A DNA stretch of 64,000 bases from Caulobacter soli (GCF_011045195.1 NZ_CP049199.1:3658001-3722000); one strand, 5' to 3'. Numbered from the stretch's first letter, positions 1 through 9,177 are shown. A program made the numbers and translations. Notes: a model not told the origin generated them from the sequence alone.

Positions 1-564
1 TGCCAAAGGGAATATCGATGTTGCGGCGCAGCATGCTTACAAAACATCGGTCTCGCAGACCTGATCGGAACGCGCATGACGCCAGAGTTCAATCTAGCCG
101 CGAAACGCCTCCACCAGTGGTCTGACCTCCGCCACCGGCATAGCCGCCTCGACTAGCCCCGCGGAGACCGGATTTTCACCACCGGTCAGCCTTTCGACGC
201 CGCAAATCGCCTCTCGCGTCGGCGCCGGAACGAAAATGGCGTCGTCACCCACCCTGTCAGCGACGGAACCTTCGCCAGGTCCGATCGATCACCCAACACC
301 ACGCCAGTGCCCCGCTCACCTCCCCCGGATCGTCTAAACGACCACTCCAGGAATCGGCGACGCGCTCGACAGCGTTTCCCGCTGGTCGATTTCGACGTGG
401 CCTCGCCGCAGACCGCTAAAATTTCACATCTGCCCTGAGGCGGACGGATATGATCAAGATCGCGGCGCCAGCACTACGCCCCCTCTCCCGCGAAGCCGCG
501 GAGATTCAGCGACACAATCCCGCTCGTGGAGAAAACGGGACGAGGAGTTCGCTTGAAAAGGAGG
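1..564. other. Long stretch without a convincing gene, downstream of tRNA-Phe
   Basis: No open frame here has a start, a ribosome site and Caulobacter-like codon use. Base composition is visibly less GC-rich than the rest of the window. On the minus strand an open stretch ends in TAG at 94-96 and is closed upstream by TGA at 289-291. It reads like the tail of a protein (ending PLVEAFRG) but has no start codon of its own, so it is at most a decayed remnant. The region abuts the 3' end of tRNA-Phe, a common integration point for islands, but no integrase or direct repeat is visible inside the window. Confidence 0.5.
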
Positions 565-640
565 TGGTGCCTGGAGGCGGATTCGAACCACCGACACGCG
601 GATTTTCAATCCGCTGCTCTACCAGCTGAGCTATCCAGGC
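565..640 (-). tRNA. tRNA-Phe (GAA)
   Basis: The minus strand folds into a full cloverleaf of 76 nt. The acceptor stem pairs GCCTGGA with TCCAGGC, the anticodon loop TTGAAAA carries GAA, the T-loop reads GGTTCGAATCC, and the terminal CCA is encoded. It is the first gene after the yacG end of the housekeeping run and is transcribed in the same direction. Confidence 0.97.
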
Positions 641-749
641 CTAGGCCAAAAGGCGGTGTAAACCACCTCGGCGCCCACCTTGCGGCGGGGAGCCGCGTCT
701 ATAGGGGAGGCTAAAAACGAAGTCCAGCCCCTGTTGAAGCGATCTTGAA

Positions 750-920
750 CTATTCGCGACCGAAGTCTGTGGACGGCGGATTCTCCTCGTCCTCGTCGGC
801 TCCTGGCACCACGTACCGGTCCGACAGCCAGCGGTTCAGGTCGATGTCGGCGCAGCGCTTGGAGCAGAACGGGCGGAAGGCCTGCTCGGCGGGTTTCTTG
901 CAGATCGGACAGGCGCTCAT
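750..920 (-). CDS. yacG: DNA gyrase inhibitor YacG
   Basis: This 56-residue zinc-ribbon protein is read from an ATG at 920 that overlaps the stop of the RNase gene (ATGA). It has CPIC near the start and CSKRC near residues 19-23, followed by the family signature ADIDLNRWL and an acidic tail. YacG binds GyrB and dampens supercoiling activity in Escherichia coli. Four-nucleotide overlap and position at the end of the maf-rng run match the usual alphaproteobacterial arrangement, so it is probably translated by coupling. It is too short for most gene scans but is clearly real. Confidence 0.93.
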   Translation of the reverse strand: MSACPICKKPAEQAFRPFCSKRCADIDLNRWLSDRYVVPGADEDEENPPSTDFGRE

Positions 921-1957
921 GAGGATGCGACCTCCAGACGGTCGTTTGGCCAGTCGGCGACGACGGCCAAGGTGAAGCGGCGGCCGATCTTGTCGGCCAG
1001 GGCCGTGTCGAGGGCCGCGAAGGCCTCGGCGACGGCGGCGTTGCAGCGGCCGGCCAGCTTGCCGCCGGGATCCGCCCTGCCCTCGCGCTCGAAGGCCCGG
1101 ACCAGACGCAGAGCGCCATGGCGCGCCGACGGTTCGCCCGACTCGTCCAGAAGCCGGTCGAGAATCGGCTTGGTCCGGCGCGGCACGATCATCTCCAGCG
1201 CCCCGAACTTGCTGATCGGGCCCAGGCCCACGCCGGGATTGTCGATGGCGAAGGCGTTGCGGGCCGCCGTGGTCAGGGCCGGACCGTCGTGGCCTCGACC
1301 GACCAGGTCGAAGACCACCAGCCCCGCCAGCCCTTTCAGGCGCAGGATGCGGGCGGCTGTCGTGAAGGCGGCCATGTTGGCGGCGCGGGCCGCCTTCTTG
1401 GAATCACCGTCGCGGGCGCCGAGATCGACGTCGACGGCGACCAGGGCCCGGGTCGCCTCGATGCTGACGTCGCCGCCGCCCGGCAGGGCGAAGACGGTCT
1501 CCAGGGCCTCGGCCTCGGCGGCCTCAACCGCCTCCAGGGCGGCCAAGCCCTGGGTCGGCGAGCCGGACTTCACCCACAAGCGCAGCAGCTCGTCGATGGT
1601 CGGGGCGAGGGCCAGCACGCGCGGCTCGCCCTCGGCCGGGCCGACATAGCGGGCCACGGCCGACTTGTCGCGACGCGAGGGATTGCGAATCTCGACCTCG
1701 ACCACCTGGCCCTCGACCAGCTTGGGCATGTCGGGCTTCAGCGCCAACAGCAGATCCGCGCCGCCCGGCAGGGCGACGAAGGCCGAGTTGAAGGCGCGCT
1801 CGATCTTCTTGACCCGAGCGACGCCGCGCACGCCCTCGGCGTCCAGCGGGTCGTCGCCGTCCCATTGGGCGACCAGGCGTTCGGGGCGACCGTCCAGGGT
1901 GACGACCCCGACCGTCTCGCCGATGCCCGTATAGAGGTAGGCGCGCCGTTCGCTCAT
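917..1957 (-). CDS. Ribonuclease E/G family protein
   Basis: The 346-residue protein starts at MSERRAYLYTGIGE, whose ATG overlaps the maf stop (ATGA). An N-terminal segment resembles the S1-like OB fold of RNase E/G (RVKKIERAFNSAFVALP), and the middle holds the family-like VAVDVDLGARDG and VVFDLVGRG stretches that correspond to the DNase-I-like catalytic core. At under 350 residues it is much shorter than RNase E and lacks a scaffold tail, so it is an RNase G-like short form. An upstream in-frame extension of 47 residues is Arg-rich antisense of maf and is rejected. Likely role: RNA processing. Exact substrate is unknown. Confidence 0.85.
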   Translation of the reverse strand: MSERRAYLYTGIGETVGVVTLDGRPERLVAQWDGDDPLDAEGVRGVARVKKIERAFNSAFVALPGGADLLLALKPDMPKLVEGQVVEVEIRNPSRRDKSAVARYVGPAEGEPRVLALAPTIDELLRLWVKSGSPTQGLAALEAVEAAEAEALETVFALPGGGDVSIEATRALVAVDVDLGARDGDSKKAARAANMAAFTTAARILRLKGLAGLVVFDLVGRGHDGPALTTAARNAFAIDNPGVGLGPISKFGALEMIVPRRTKPILDRLLDESGEPSARHGALRLVRAFEREGRADPGGKLAGRCNAAVAEAFAALDTALADKIGRRFTLAVVADWPNDRLEVASS

Positions 1958-2538
1958 TTTCGATAGCCCAGGCCGGTCAGCAGGTTCAGCGTCTCGTACA
2001 GCGGCAGACCGACCACCGAGGTGTAGGAGCCGTGCAGGTCGATGATGAAGCCGCCCGCCACGCCTTGCACGCCGTAGCCGCCCGCCTTGCCGTTCCATTC
2101 GCCGCCGGCCAGGTAGTCGGCCTGCTCGGCGTCGGACAGATGCTTGAACTGCACGCGGGTCTCGACCAGCCGCGAGGCCTCGCGCCCGTCGGGAGCGATG
2201 GCCGCCACGCCGGTCAGCACCTTGTGGTTCCGTCCCGACAGCAGCTTGAGGCAGTAGGCCGCCTGCTCGGGCGTTTCGGCCTTGGGCAGGATGCGGCGAC
2301 CGACGGCGACGACGGTGTCGGCGGCCAGGACGATGGCGCCGGGCGAGCGAGGCGCGACGGCGCGCGCCTTCTCGACCGCCAGGCGCAAGGCGTGGCGGCG
2401 CGGGGTCTCATCCCGCAACGGCGTTTCATCGATGTCGGCGGGATCGACCCGATCCGGGGCGACGCCGACCTGCGTGAGCAGGTCCAGGCGCCGGGGGCTC
2501 GCGCTGGCCAGGACCAGCGGCGTCCGCTGGACGACCAT
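1954..2538 (-). CDS. maf: Maf-like nucleoside triphosphate pyrophosphatase
   Basis: The 194-residue protein has the Maf signature LVLASASPRRLDLL at the N terminus, ALRLAVEKARAV, and VLAADTVVAVGRRILPKAE in the middle, then GRNHKVLTGVA and a C-terminal GGYGVQGVAGGFI. Maf proteins hydrolyse non-canonical or modified nucleoside triphosphates to monophosphates and are linked to division arrest in some bacteria. It lies 9 bp after infA and overlaps the next gene by four bases, so the three are surely one transcription unit. The subgroup (YhdE-like or YceF-like) cannot be decided by eye. Confidence 0.93.
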   Translation of the reverse strand: MVVQRTPLVLASASPRRLDLLTQVGVAPDRVDPADIDETPLRDETPRRHALRLAVEKARAVAPRSPGAIVLAADTVVAVGRRILPKAETPEQAAYCLKLLSGRNHKVLTGVAAIAPDGREASRLVETRVQFKHLSDAEQADYLAGGEWNGKAGGYGVQGVAGGFIIDLHGSYTSVVGLPLYETLNLLTGLGYRK

Positions 2539-2547
2539 CCGCCAGCC

Positions 2548-2766
2548 CTACTTGAAGCGGTAGGTGATGCGGCCCTTGGTCAGGTCGTAGGGCGTCATTT
2601 CCACGAGCACCTTGTCGCCGGCCAGCACGCGAATGCGGTTCTTGCGCATCTTGCCGGCGGTGTGGGCGATGATCTCGTGATCGTTCTCCAGCTTCACGCG
2701 GAAGGTCGCGTTGGGCAGCAATTCGCTGACCGTACCGGGAAACTCGAGCAGTTCTTCCTTAGCCAT
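2548..2766 (-). CDS. infA: Translation initiation factor IF-1
   Basis: A 72-residue S1-fold protein starting [19 protein letters not shown] and ending [12 protein letters not shown], the standard IF-1 length and ends. IF-1 binds the ribosomal A site during initiation. The longer in-frame upstream extension is rejected because MAKEE is the conserved start. About 97 bp separate it from the phosphatase gene upstream, enough for its own promoter, while maf follows closely. Confidence 0.98.
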   Translation of the reverse strand: MAKEELLEFPGTVSELLPNATFRVKLENDHEIIAHTAGKMRKNRIRVLAGDKVLVEMTPYDLTKGRITYRFK

Positions 2767-2863
2767 CAGGCCTCTCAAAACGGGTGACGCCATGCCGGTA
2801 AAGCCCCCGCGACGATTGAGTCGGGGAGCGGATCGCGGCTGCGAGGCGGGGTGTATAGCGCAT

Positions 2864-3322
2864 TCACCCCCCGAACGTCGATGGCGCGCCGAAACGTTGT
2901 CGAATCGCCGTGGCCAGAGCGTCACGAACCTCGCGGTAAGCAGTAAGCATGGCGTCGCGCGAGCCGTCCGCAAGGGTCGGATCGTGAGTCGGCCAGTATT
3001 CGATGTCGGTGGCGCGGTCTCGGGCCAGCTCCACGGCCCGGTGCTGGGCCTCGGGGGTCAGCGAGATGACGACGTCGAAACTGTCGTCCTCCAGTTGGGC
3101 GAAGCTCTTGGGTTTGTGGCGGGTGACGTCCAGGCCCATCTCGTCCATGACCACCGCCACGAACGGATCGACGCCGTCGTCCGACGGGTCCGGCTTCAGC
3201 CCGCACGAATCGACGAACGCCCGCGTGCCGTAGAAGTGCTTGAACAGCGCCTCGGCCATCGGCGAGCGCACGCGATTGAAGTTGCAGGCGAAGAGCACCG
3301 CGCCTGGAAGCTCGCCCGACAA
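2864..3322 (-). CDS. Low-molecular-weight protein-tyrosine-phosphatase / arsenate-reductase-like protein
   Basis: The 152-residue protein has the P-loop CNFNRVRS (CX5R-S) near residue 13 and a [12 protein letters not shown] segment holding the general-acid Asp, both hallmarks of the LMW phosphatase fold. The substrate is not known; family members act on phosphotyrosine or, as ArsC, on arsenate. It sits between the UPF0262 gene (5 bp upstream) and infA, an arrangement often seen in alphaproteobacteria, which argues for a housekeeping role rather than arsenic resistance. Confidence 0.88.
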   Translation of the reverse strand: MSGELPGAVLFACNFNRVRSPMAEALFKHFYGTRAFVDSCGLKPDPSDDGVDPFVAVVMDEMGLDVTRHKPKSFAQLEDDSFDVVISLTPEAQHRAVELARDRATDIEYWPTHDPTLADGSRDAMLTAYREVRDALATAIRQRFGAPSTFGG

Positions 3323-3327
3323 CGCCC

Positions 3328-3804
3328 CTAGCCCCGCCAGTGCAGCGCGCAGATCAGGGTGAACAGCCGGCGGGCGGTGTCGAGGTCGGTCTTGACCTTG
3401 CCCTCCAGCCGTTCGCGCAACAGGTTCGAGCCCTCGTTGTGCAGGCCCCGCCGCCCCATGTCCAAGGCCTCGATCTGCTGCGGCGAGGAATTGCGGATCG
3501 CCGAATAGTAGCTGTCGCAGATCATGAAATAGTCTTTGATCACCCCTCGGAAGGGCGACAGGGACAGCAGGTGCCGACGCTCGTAGTCCGGTCCTGCGAT
3601 ATCGAAGGCCAGGCGATTCTCGACCAGAGACAGCTTCAGGTCATAGGGTCCGCCCGCCGCCTCTGCCGGCTCGAAATAGTTGCCGTCCAGCAGGTCGAAG
3701 ATCGCGACCTGCCGCTCCTGCTCCTGGTCACGCGAAGCCGCCGCCAGGCTGTCCTCATCGATGAGGATGGATTTCAGGGACTGGTTGGCCTTGGGCGCGG
3801 ACAT
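3328..3804 (-). CDS. UPF0262 family protein
   Basis: A 158-residue soluble protein recognised by its overall sequence: an early LKSILIDEDSL segment, a central PYDLKLSLVENRLAFDI stretch, LSPFRGVIKDYFMICDSYYSAIR, and a C terminus with HNEGSNLLRERL. The family is conserved next to hisD in alphaproteobacteria and has no assigned function. Its start lies 18 bp after the hisD stop, so it is very likely cotranscribed with hisD and the phosphatase gene. Confidence 0.9.
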   Translation of the reverse strand: MSAPKANQSLKSILIDEDSLAAASRDQEQERQVAIFDLLDGNYFEPAEAAGGPYDLKLSLVENRLAFDIAGPDYERRHLLSLSPFRGVIKDYFMICDSYYSAIRNSSPQQIEALDMGRRGLHNEGSNLLRERLEGKVKTDLDTARRLFTLICALHWRG

Positions 3805-3822
3805 CGACGGCAGACTTGCCCC

Positions 3823-5124
3823 TTACGGCTTGGTTGGCAACCGGCCAGAAGGCAGGCGAATGGACGCGGACAGGGCGTGAGCCGGCAGGCCCTCGGCCTG
3901 CGCCAGCGCCACCGTGTGCGGTCCGAGAATCCCGAACGAGGCGGCGTCGCACTTCACGATCGAGGTCCGCTTGAGGAAGTCGTAGATCGACAGGCCCGAC
4001 TGGAAGCGCGCCGCGCGGCTGGTGGGCAGCACGTGGTTGGAGCCGGCCACGTAGTCGCCGATGGCTTCGGGCGTCAGGCGGCCCAGGAAGATCGCCCCGG
4101 CGTGGCGCACGCGGTCGGCCAGGCGCTCGGGCTCGTCGATGGCGAACTCGACGTGCTCGGGCGCCAGCAGGTCGACCAGGCGCGGGCTGTCGTCCAGGGG
4201 CGCGAGGATGATCGCGCCGTGGTCGCGCCACGAGGCGGCGGCGTCGACGCCGGTGGCCAGGCTCTTCAGCAGGGCGTCGACGGCGTCGGACACCGCCTTG
4301 GCGAAGGCCTCGTCGTCGGTGATCAGGATCGACTGGGCGGCCGGGTCGTGTTCGGCCTGGCTGAGCAGGTCGGCGGCGATCCAGTCGGGATTGTTGTTCT
4401 TGTCGGCGACCACGACGATCTCGGACGGGCCGGCCAGGGCGTCGATGCCGACCACGCCGTAGAGGCGGCGCTTGGCGGCGGTGACGTAGGCGTTGCCGGG
4501 GCCGACGATCTTGTCGACCGGCTGGATCGGTCCGGCCCCATAGGCCAGGGCGGCCACGGCCTGGGCTCCGCCGATCCGCCAGATCTCGGTGACCCCGGCC
4601 TCCTTGGCGGCGGCCAGCACGGCCGGCTCCAGCTTGCCGGGCGGGGTGACCATGGCGATGCGGTCGACGCCGGCCACCTGGGCGGGCACGGCGTTCATCA
4701 GCACGGTCGAGGGATAGGCCGCGCGGCCGCCGGGCACATAGACGCCAACGGCCTCCAGCGGCGTCCAGCGCCAGCCCAGCTGCACGCCGGCTTCGTCGGT
4801 CCAGCTCTGGTCCTGCGGCTTCTGGCGCGCGTGGAAGGCGCGGATGCGGGCGGCGGCGAAGGCGATGGCTTCGCGGACTTCGGGCGAGGCCTGGGCGGCG
4901 CCGGCCGCGATCTCCTCGGCGGTGACGCGGATCGTTTCCTCGGTCAGGTCCACGCCGTCGAACCGGCTGGTGAAGCTGAGCACGGCCTTCAAGCCATCGG
5001 CCTGGACGGCGTCCAGCACGTTGCGCGCCGCCGCGTCGACGTTCTCGGGCGCGCCCCGACGCTCGTCGAGGAAGGCCTTGAAGGCGGCGGGGAAGGACGG
5101 GTCGGCGGAATTGAAGCGGCGCAT
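3823..5124 (-). CDS. hisD: Histidinol dehydrogenase
   Basis: This 433-residue enzyme oxidises histidinol to histidine in two NAD-dependent steps. Recognisable segments are [39 protein letters not shown], the zinc/active-site region [18 protein letters not shown], and the C-terminal [18 protein letters not shown]. The start [11 protein letters not shown] was chosen because the 58-residue upstream extension is proline-rich and runs into the hairpin cluster. It leads the operon hisD-UPF0262-phosphatase-infA-maf-rng-yacG. In many alphaproteobacteria DUF2948 and murA lie just upstream; here they are about 9.8 kb away. Confidence 0.97.
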   Translation of the reverse strand: MRRFNSADPSFPAAFKAFLDERRGAPENVDAAARNVLDAVQADGLKAVLSFTSRFDGVDLTEETIRVTAEEIAAGAAQASPEVREAIAFAAARIRAFHARQKPQDQSWTDEAGVQLGWRWTPLEAVGVYVPGGRAAYPSTVLMNAVPAQVAGVDRIAMVTPPGKLEPAVLAAAKEAGVTEIWRIGGAQAVAALAYGAGPIQPVDKIVGPGNAYVTAAKRRLYGVVGIDALAGPSEIVVVADKNNNPDWIAADLLSQAEHDPAAQSILITDDEAFAKAVSDAVDALLKSLATGVDAAASWRDHGAIILAPLDDSPRLVDLLAPEHVEFAIDEPERLADRVRHAGAIFLGRLTPEAIGDYVAGSNHVLPTSRAARFQSGLSIYDFLKRTSIVKCDAASFGILGPHTVALAQAEGLPAHALSASIRLPSGRLPTKP

Positions 5125-5190
5125 GCGGCCTAGATGCGGGTTTTTGGGCAAGACACAAGAGGTTTGGTGCGGCGAACACCTGCCCCTACG

Positions 5191-5286
5191 GACCGCTTCG
5201 CGGTCGTCTTCCCCCAAGGGGGGGGGAAGAGCGCTCGGTGCGTGAGGCTCCGCCCCCTGCGGGGGCGGACAGGCGGCGAAGCCGCC
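5191..5286. repeat. Cluster of tandem hairpins in the hisD/GNAT intergenic region
   Basis: Several short palindromes follow one another: GACCGC-TTC-GCGGTC at 5191-5205, a C-run/G-run pair at about 5208-5228, CCGCCCCC-TGC-GGGGGCGG at 5250-5268, and GGCGGC-GAA-GCCGCC at 5272-5286. The segment lies between divergent genes, so it is not a simple terminator for either. It looks like a REP-type intergenic element. Confidence 0.6.
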
Positions 5287-5358
5287 AGGTGGGGGCAAGT
5301 GAGCGTGTCCCCAAAGCCGCTCAGCGCGTAGAAGCGCTCACGCCAACCAGGAGCACCC

Positions 5359-5868
5359 ATGACCCAGCTCGACCCGATCCCGGTCACCCCCGCCGACCTG
5401 GCGACCCTGCCCGATCTGGCCGACGCCCTGCTGGCCCTGAACAACGCCCATGCGGTGGAGCTGTCGTGGCTGGAACCGGCCCGGCTGGCGCACATGGTGG
5501 GCGAGGCGTTCCTGGCCGAGCGGATCGGCCAGGCCGACGCCCTGCTCCTGGCCTTCGACCAGGACGCCGACTACGACAGCCCCAACTTCCTGTGGTTCCG
5601 CGAGCGCTTCCCGCGCTTCGTCTATGTCGACCGCATCGTGGTGGCCGGCGAGGCGCGTGGCCGGGGCCATGCCCGCCGCCTCTATCAGCTGTTGTTCGAG
5701 CGAGCCCGCGCGGCCGGACACGAGCGGGTGGTCTGCGAGGTCAACTCCAACCCGCCCAATCCGGCCTCGGACGCCTTCCACGCCGACCTGGGCTTCGCGC
5801 CGGTGGGCGCGGGCGAGATCCATGGCGGACGAAAGACCGTGACCTACCTGGCGCGGGCTCTGGGGTAA
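5359..5868 (+). CDS. GNAT family N-acetyltransferase
   Basis: The 169-residue protein has the acetyl-CoA binding motif of GNAT enzymes, VAGEARGRGHARRLY (R-G-x-G-x-A/G), near residues 98-112, preceded by the beta strand VYVDRIVV and followed by VCEVNSNPPNPASDAFH, where the C-terminal NPxN and the HADLGF segment match the usual fold. AGGAG sits 8 bp before the ATG. The acyl acceptor cannot be told. It stands alone, facing the minus-strand GST gene. Confidence 0.85.
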   Translation: MTQLDPIPVTPADLATLPDLADALLALNNAHAVELSWLEPARLAHMVGEAFLAERIGQADALLLAFDQDADYDSPNFLWFRERFPRFVYVDRIVVAGEARGRGHARRLYQLLFERARAAGHERVVCEVNSNPPNPASDAFHADLGFAPVGAGEIHGGRKTVTYLARALG

Positions 5869-5880
5869 TCGCGCGCCAAC

Positions 5881-5897
5881 CCTCTCTCGAAGAGAGG
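5881..5897. terminator. Possible bidirectional terminator hairpin
   Basis: CCTCTC-TCGAA-GAGAGG lies between the convergent GNAT and GST genes. The stem is only six base pairs and no clear T run follows, so it is a weak call. Confidence 0.35.
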
Positions 5898-5905
5898 ATC
5901 AAACG

Positions 5906-6550
5906 TCAGATCGCCCCCGCCCTCTTCGCGTCGGCCGCCTCGAAAAGAGCGATCTGGTCGGCCCGGGCCTTCCGGAAGGCGGGGCGATCGGTCGCCCGGG
6001 TCACATAGGCCTCGGTCGCGGGCCGATCGCCGAAGGCCCGCACTTTCGGAACCCGCAGAACATCCGTCATCAGCAGGTCGGCGACGGTGAAGCGGTCGGC
6101 CACCAGCCACGTCCGCTCACCGAAGATCCTTTCCAGATGGTCGAGGCGCTGGCCCATCCATCCGGTCAGCTGATTGTCCTCGTCGCCGCAGATCTTCAGG
6201 AACCACCACGGCACGCTGACCATCTCGATCGAGTTGAGCGCGGCGATCGTCCATTGCAGCGTTTCGGCCGCGCCGACTGGGTCGACCGGCATCAGCCTGT
6301 CGCTCTTTCGGGCCAGATGCAGCAACCCCGCGCCGCTTTCGAAGAGTTTCAGGTCTCCATCGTCCAGGTAGGGAACCTGCCCAAACGGCTGTCGCTCGAG
6401 ATGGTTGGTCTCGCGCCCCTCGAAGGGGATCGTGCGGACGGCGTAGTCGAGACCGGCCTCCTCGCACGCCCATCTCAGCCTGAGATCGCGCACGAAGCCT
6501 CGCGGGCCTTCAGGCGTCCAGTCGTAGGTCCAGATGGTCAGTTCGCTCAT
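5906..6550 (-). CDS. Glutathione S-transferase family protein
   Basis: A 214-residue protein with a thioredoxin-like N-terminal half (IPFEGRETNHLERQPFGQVPYLDDGDLKLFES, where QVPYL and the following ES are the glutathione-binding cis-Pro and Glu-Ser) and an all-helical C-terminal half with the N-capping motif ADRFTVADLLMTDVL. The start at 6550 is preceded by GGAAAGG at a good distance; a GTG 21 bp upstream is possible but less well placed. Substrate unknown. Confidence 0.88.
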   Translation of the reverse strand: MSELTIWTYDWTPEGPRGFVRDLRLRWACEEAGLDYAVRTIPFEGRETNHLERQPFGQVPYLDDGDLKLFESGAGLLHLARKSDRLMPVDPVGAAETLQWTIAALNSIEMVSVPWWFLKICGDEDNQLTGWMGQRLDHLERIFGERTWLVADRFTVADLLMTDVLRVPKVRAFGDRPATEAYVTRATDRPAFRKARADQIALFEAADAKRAGAI

Positions 6551-6571
6551 CGCGGCAAGCCTTTCCCGCAC

Positions 6572-8056
6572 TCAATCGACAACCGACGCCTTCGCCCCGC
6601 CGCCCACGCGCATCGCCGCGACGTAGACCGCCGCCGCGATCCCGGCCCCGACGAACCAGGCATAGTCATACAGGCCCGTCCACGGCGCCCCGATCTTCGC
6701 CGCCGCCGGCAGGCCGGCCGCCTTCAGGAAACCCGGCAGATTCGGCGCGACACCGATGAGGAAGGCCGCCACGGCCGCCAGGTTCCAGCCTTTGAAGTAG
6801 GTATAGCGTCCGCTGCGGTCGTAAAGCGCCTCGACGTCCAGCCGGGCGCGACGCAGCAGCCAGTAGTCGGCGATCAGGATCCCGGCCACCGGCCCCAGCA
6901 GCGCGCCGTAGCCGGTCAGCCAGACGAAAATGTAACCCTGCGTGCTCTCCAGCAGCTTCCACGGCATGATCAGCACGCCGATGGCGGCGGTGACGTAGCC
7001 GCCGGTGCGATAGCTGATCCGCTGCGGCCACAGGGCCGAGAAGTCGTAGGCCGGGCCGACCAGGTTGGCGGCGATGTTGCACGAGACGGTGTCGAGGCTG
7101 ATGATCAGCAGGCCCACCAGCACGGCGATCCCGCCGATGTTTCCCGACAGCGCCACCGGGTCCCAGACGGGCTTGCCATAGATCAGCACGGTGGCCGAGG
7201 TGACGATGACGCTCATGGTCGCCAGCAGCGCCATGGGCCCGGGCAGGCCCACCGCCTGGCCGACGACCTGGTCCTTCTGGCTGCGGGCGAAGCGGGTGAA
7301 GTCGGGGATGTTCAGGGCCAGGGTCGCCCAATAGCCCGTCATGGCGGTGACGGCGGGGCCGAAGTCCTTCCAGAACCGGCCGGCCTTGGCGCCGCCGGCG
7401 TCATAGGCGCTGGGCTCGTGCAGGATGGGGCCCAGCCCCCCGGCCTTGCTCAGCGCCCACCAGACCAGCAGGCCGCAGACCAGCAGCTTGACCGGCGCGG
7501 TCCAGGTCTCGAGCTTGCGCACGGTCTCCAGGCCCTTGGTGACGAACAGCAGCTGGATCAGCCAGAAGGCGGCGAACGACAGCAGTTGGCCGACGCCGAT
7601 CCCCAGAACGGGGACCAGCGGCCCGATCAGGCTCTTGCCGACCATCACGCCCAGCAGGGTCAGCAGCGCCCCGCCGCCGATCCAGGTCTGGATGCCGTAC
7701 CAGCCGCAGGCGACGATGGCTCGCGCCAGGGCGGGCGCCCGCGCGCCGCGCCAGCCGAACGAGGCCCTCGCCAGCACCGCATAGGGCACGCCCCATTTCG
7801 CGCCGGCATGACCAATCAGCAGCATCGGGACCAGCACGATGACATTGCCCGCCAGCACCGCCCACACCGCCTGGCTCGCCGACATCCCCTGCTCGATCAG
7901 GCCCGCGGCCAGCATGTAGGCCGGCACGGCGATGACCATGCCCAGCCACAGGGCCGCGAAGTGCCGCGCCTTCCAGGTGCGCTGGGCGGCCGAGGTCGGC
8001 GCCAGGTCCGAATTCCACAGGGTGTTGTCGCCAACGGACTTTGGTGTCTCGCTCAT
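6572..8056 (-). CDS. NCS1 family nucleobase/hydantoin:cation symporter
   Basis: The 494-residue membrane protein has about twelve hydrophobic segments and the family hallmarks: an N-terminal WNSDLAPT, a first helix with ALWLGMVIAVPAYMLAAGLIEQGMS, then ASFGWRGARAPALARAIVACGWYGIQTWIG and NIPDFTRFARSQKDQ. NCS1 transporters import purines, pyrimidines, allantoin or hydantoins with Na+ or H+. No catabolic genes lie beside it, although a hydantoinase/oxoprolinase is present at 44.9 kb, so the substrate is open. The GST gene begins 21 bp after its stop and may be cotranscribed. Confidence 0.92.
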   Translation of the reverse strand: MSETPKSVGDNTLWNSDLAPTSAAQRTWKARHFAALWLGMVIAVPAYMLAAGLIEQGMSASQAVWAVLAGNVIVLVPMLLIGHAGAKWGVPYAVLARASFGWRGARAPALARAIVACGWYGIQTWIGGGALLTLLGVMVGKSLIGPLVPVLGIGVGQLLSFAAFWLIQLLFVTKGLETVRKLETWTAPVKLLVCGLLVWWALSKAGGLGPILHEPSAYDAGGAKAGRFWKDFGPAVTAMTGYWATLALNIPDFTRFARSQKDQVVGQAVGLPGPMALLATMSVIVTSATVLIYGKPVWDPVALSGNIGGIAVLVGLLIISLDTVSCNIAANLVGPAYDFSALWPQRISYRTGGYVTAAIGVLIMPWKLLESTQGYIFVWLTGYGALLGPVAGILIADYWLLRRARLDVEALYDRSGRYTYFKGWNLAAVAAFLIGVAPNLPGFLKAAGLPAAAKIGAPWTGLYDYAWFVGAGIAAAVYVAAMRVGGGAKASVVD

Positions 8057-8182
8057 CTCGCCCCCGCGATGCGTCGTGGGCGGACCATCGACCAGCGTTC
8101 GGCGGAGGTCACGCGGAAACTTCGCCCTCGCGCCCCGACCGGTGAATCGCCTTAACTCTCTGGCGGGTCAGGGGGACAGGCC

Positions 8183-8785
8183 ATGAACGAACTCGTCGCA
8201 TCCATCCGCAGCGGCTTCACCGGTTTGCTGCGGTTTTCAGGGCGGGACACCGCCAGCCGTTTCTGGCCCTATGCCGGCCTGGTGATCGCCCTGTTCTTCC
8301 TGGCCACGGCCGCGATCGTGGCGCCGACCGTGATGTCGAGCTTCGCCAAGATGCAGGCCTTCGCGATCGCGCATCCCGACCAGGCCACCATCACCCAGGG
8401 GGCCGGCTCCTACTCGATCGAGATCCATGGCGATCACCCCGAGCTGATGCCCGACATGACGCCCTTCTTCGCGGTGATGCGGGCCGGCTGCGCGGTGGCG
8501 GTGGCCCTGCTGGCGGCGGCCGTCACGCGGCGGCTGCACGACCGGGGCCGGCGCGGCTGGTGGGGCCTGCCGCCGCTGGTCTTCCTGACGACCGGGATGA
8601 TCCTGTTTCCACCCATCTTCCAGACGATGATGAGGCAAAGCGACGTCTCGCCGGGCACGTTGGCGATGTTCGGTCTGATCTTCGCCAACAACATCCTCTA
8701 TCTGGCGTCGCTGGGCCTGCTGATCTTCCTGCTGGCCGGCGCGAGCCAGGCCGGCGAGAACCGTTTCGGCCCGCCCGCGCCTTGA
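8183..8785 (+). CDS. DUF805 family membrane protein
   Basis: The 200-residue inner-membrane protein has four likely transmembrane helices and the DUF805 hallmark RRLHDRGRRGWWGL at residues about 113-126, with the C-terminal GENRFGPP also typical of the family. The start is an ATG after a purine-rich stretch. Function unknown. It is transcribed away from the NCS1 gene. Confidence 0.88.
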   Translation: MNELVASIRSGFTGLLRFSGRDTASRFWPYAGLVIALFFLATAAIVAPTVMSSFAKMQAFAIAHPDQATITQGAGSYSIEIHGDHPELMPDMTPFFAVMRAGCAVAVALLAAAVTRRLHDRGRRGWWGLPPLVFLTTGMILFPPIFQTMMRQSDVSPGTLAMFGLIFANNILYLASLGLLIFLLAGASQAGENRFGPPAP

Positions 8786-8792
8786 GGTCACC

Positions 8793-8984
8793 CTACCCCC
8801 CCGCATAGGCCAGGGTCGCCAGCCCGGCGCCGAACACCAGGACCATGGCCACGATGCCGAGCCGGCCCCACTGGATACACGGGCCGGCGTGCCGAAGCTC
8901 GGCGGCTTCGGGCTTGTTGATGTCGCACTTTTTGAAGAACACGGAACGCGCACGCACACGGGTCGCGAACACGGCGTCAGCCAT
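8793..8984 (-). CDS. Small single-pass membrane protein, unknown
   Basis: Sixty-three residues with a basic, Cys-containing N-terminal half and a C-terminal hydrophobic helix (IVAMVLVFGAGLATLAY). GGGAGAG lies about six bases before the ATG, which supports real translation. The stop is only 7 bp from the stop of the convergent DUF805 gene. I do not recognise a family. Confidence 0.6.
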   Translation of the reverse strand: MADAVFATRVRARSVFFKKCDINKPEAAELRHAGPCIQWGRLGIVAMVLVFGAGLATLAYAGG

Positions 8985-9136
8985 GGCGATCTCTCCCTAA
9001 CGAGGCCCGCTCCTCTGACGGGAGCGCACGGTCAGGGTTAACACGAAAACTCGCCTCACGAGCGAATTTCGGCGCGATTTCGGACGAAAATCGACTCGAA
9101 AAGCGCGTTTTCGACGCCAAAAACTGACAAAAACGA

Positions 9137-9155
9137 CGAAAACGCGCGATTTTCG
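9137..9155 (-). terminator. Likely terminator region after the M1 peptidase gene
   Basis: On the minus strand a CGAAAA/TTTTCG hairpin is followed by TCGTTTTTG, 20-40 bp after the peptidase stop. A second similar hairpin (TCGAAAA-GCGCG-TTTTCGA, 9096-9114) follows. The whole 9050-9160 stretch is rich in repeated CGAAAA/TTTTCG units. Confidence 0.45.
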
Positions 9156-9177
9156 CGAGAAACGACTATTCACCCCA

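Noticed and set aside
526..714. Open frame on the plus strand over 526-714
   Set aside because: It is the reverse side of tRNA-Phe, whose complement reads as a familiar false peptide.
5125..5298. N-terminal extension of HisD
   Set aside because: It is proline-rich, lies over the hairpin cluster and is absent from the normal HisD length.
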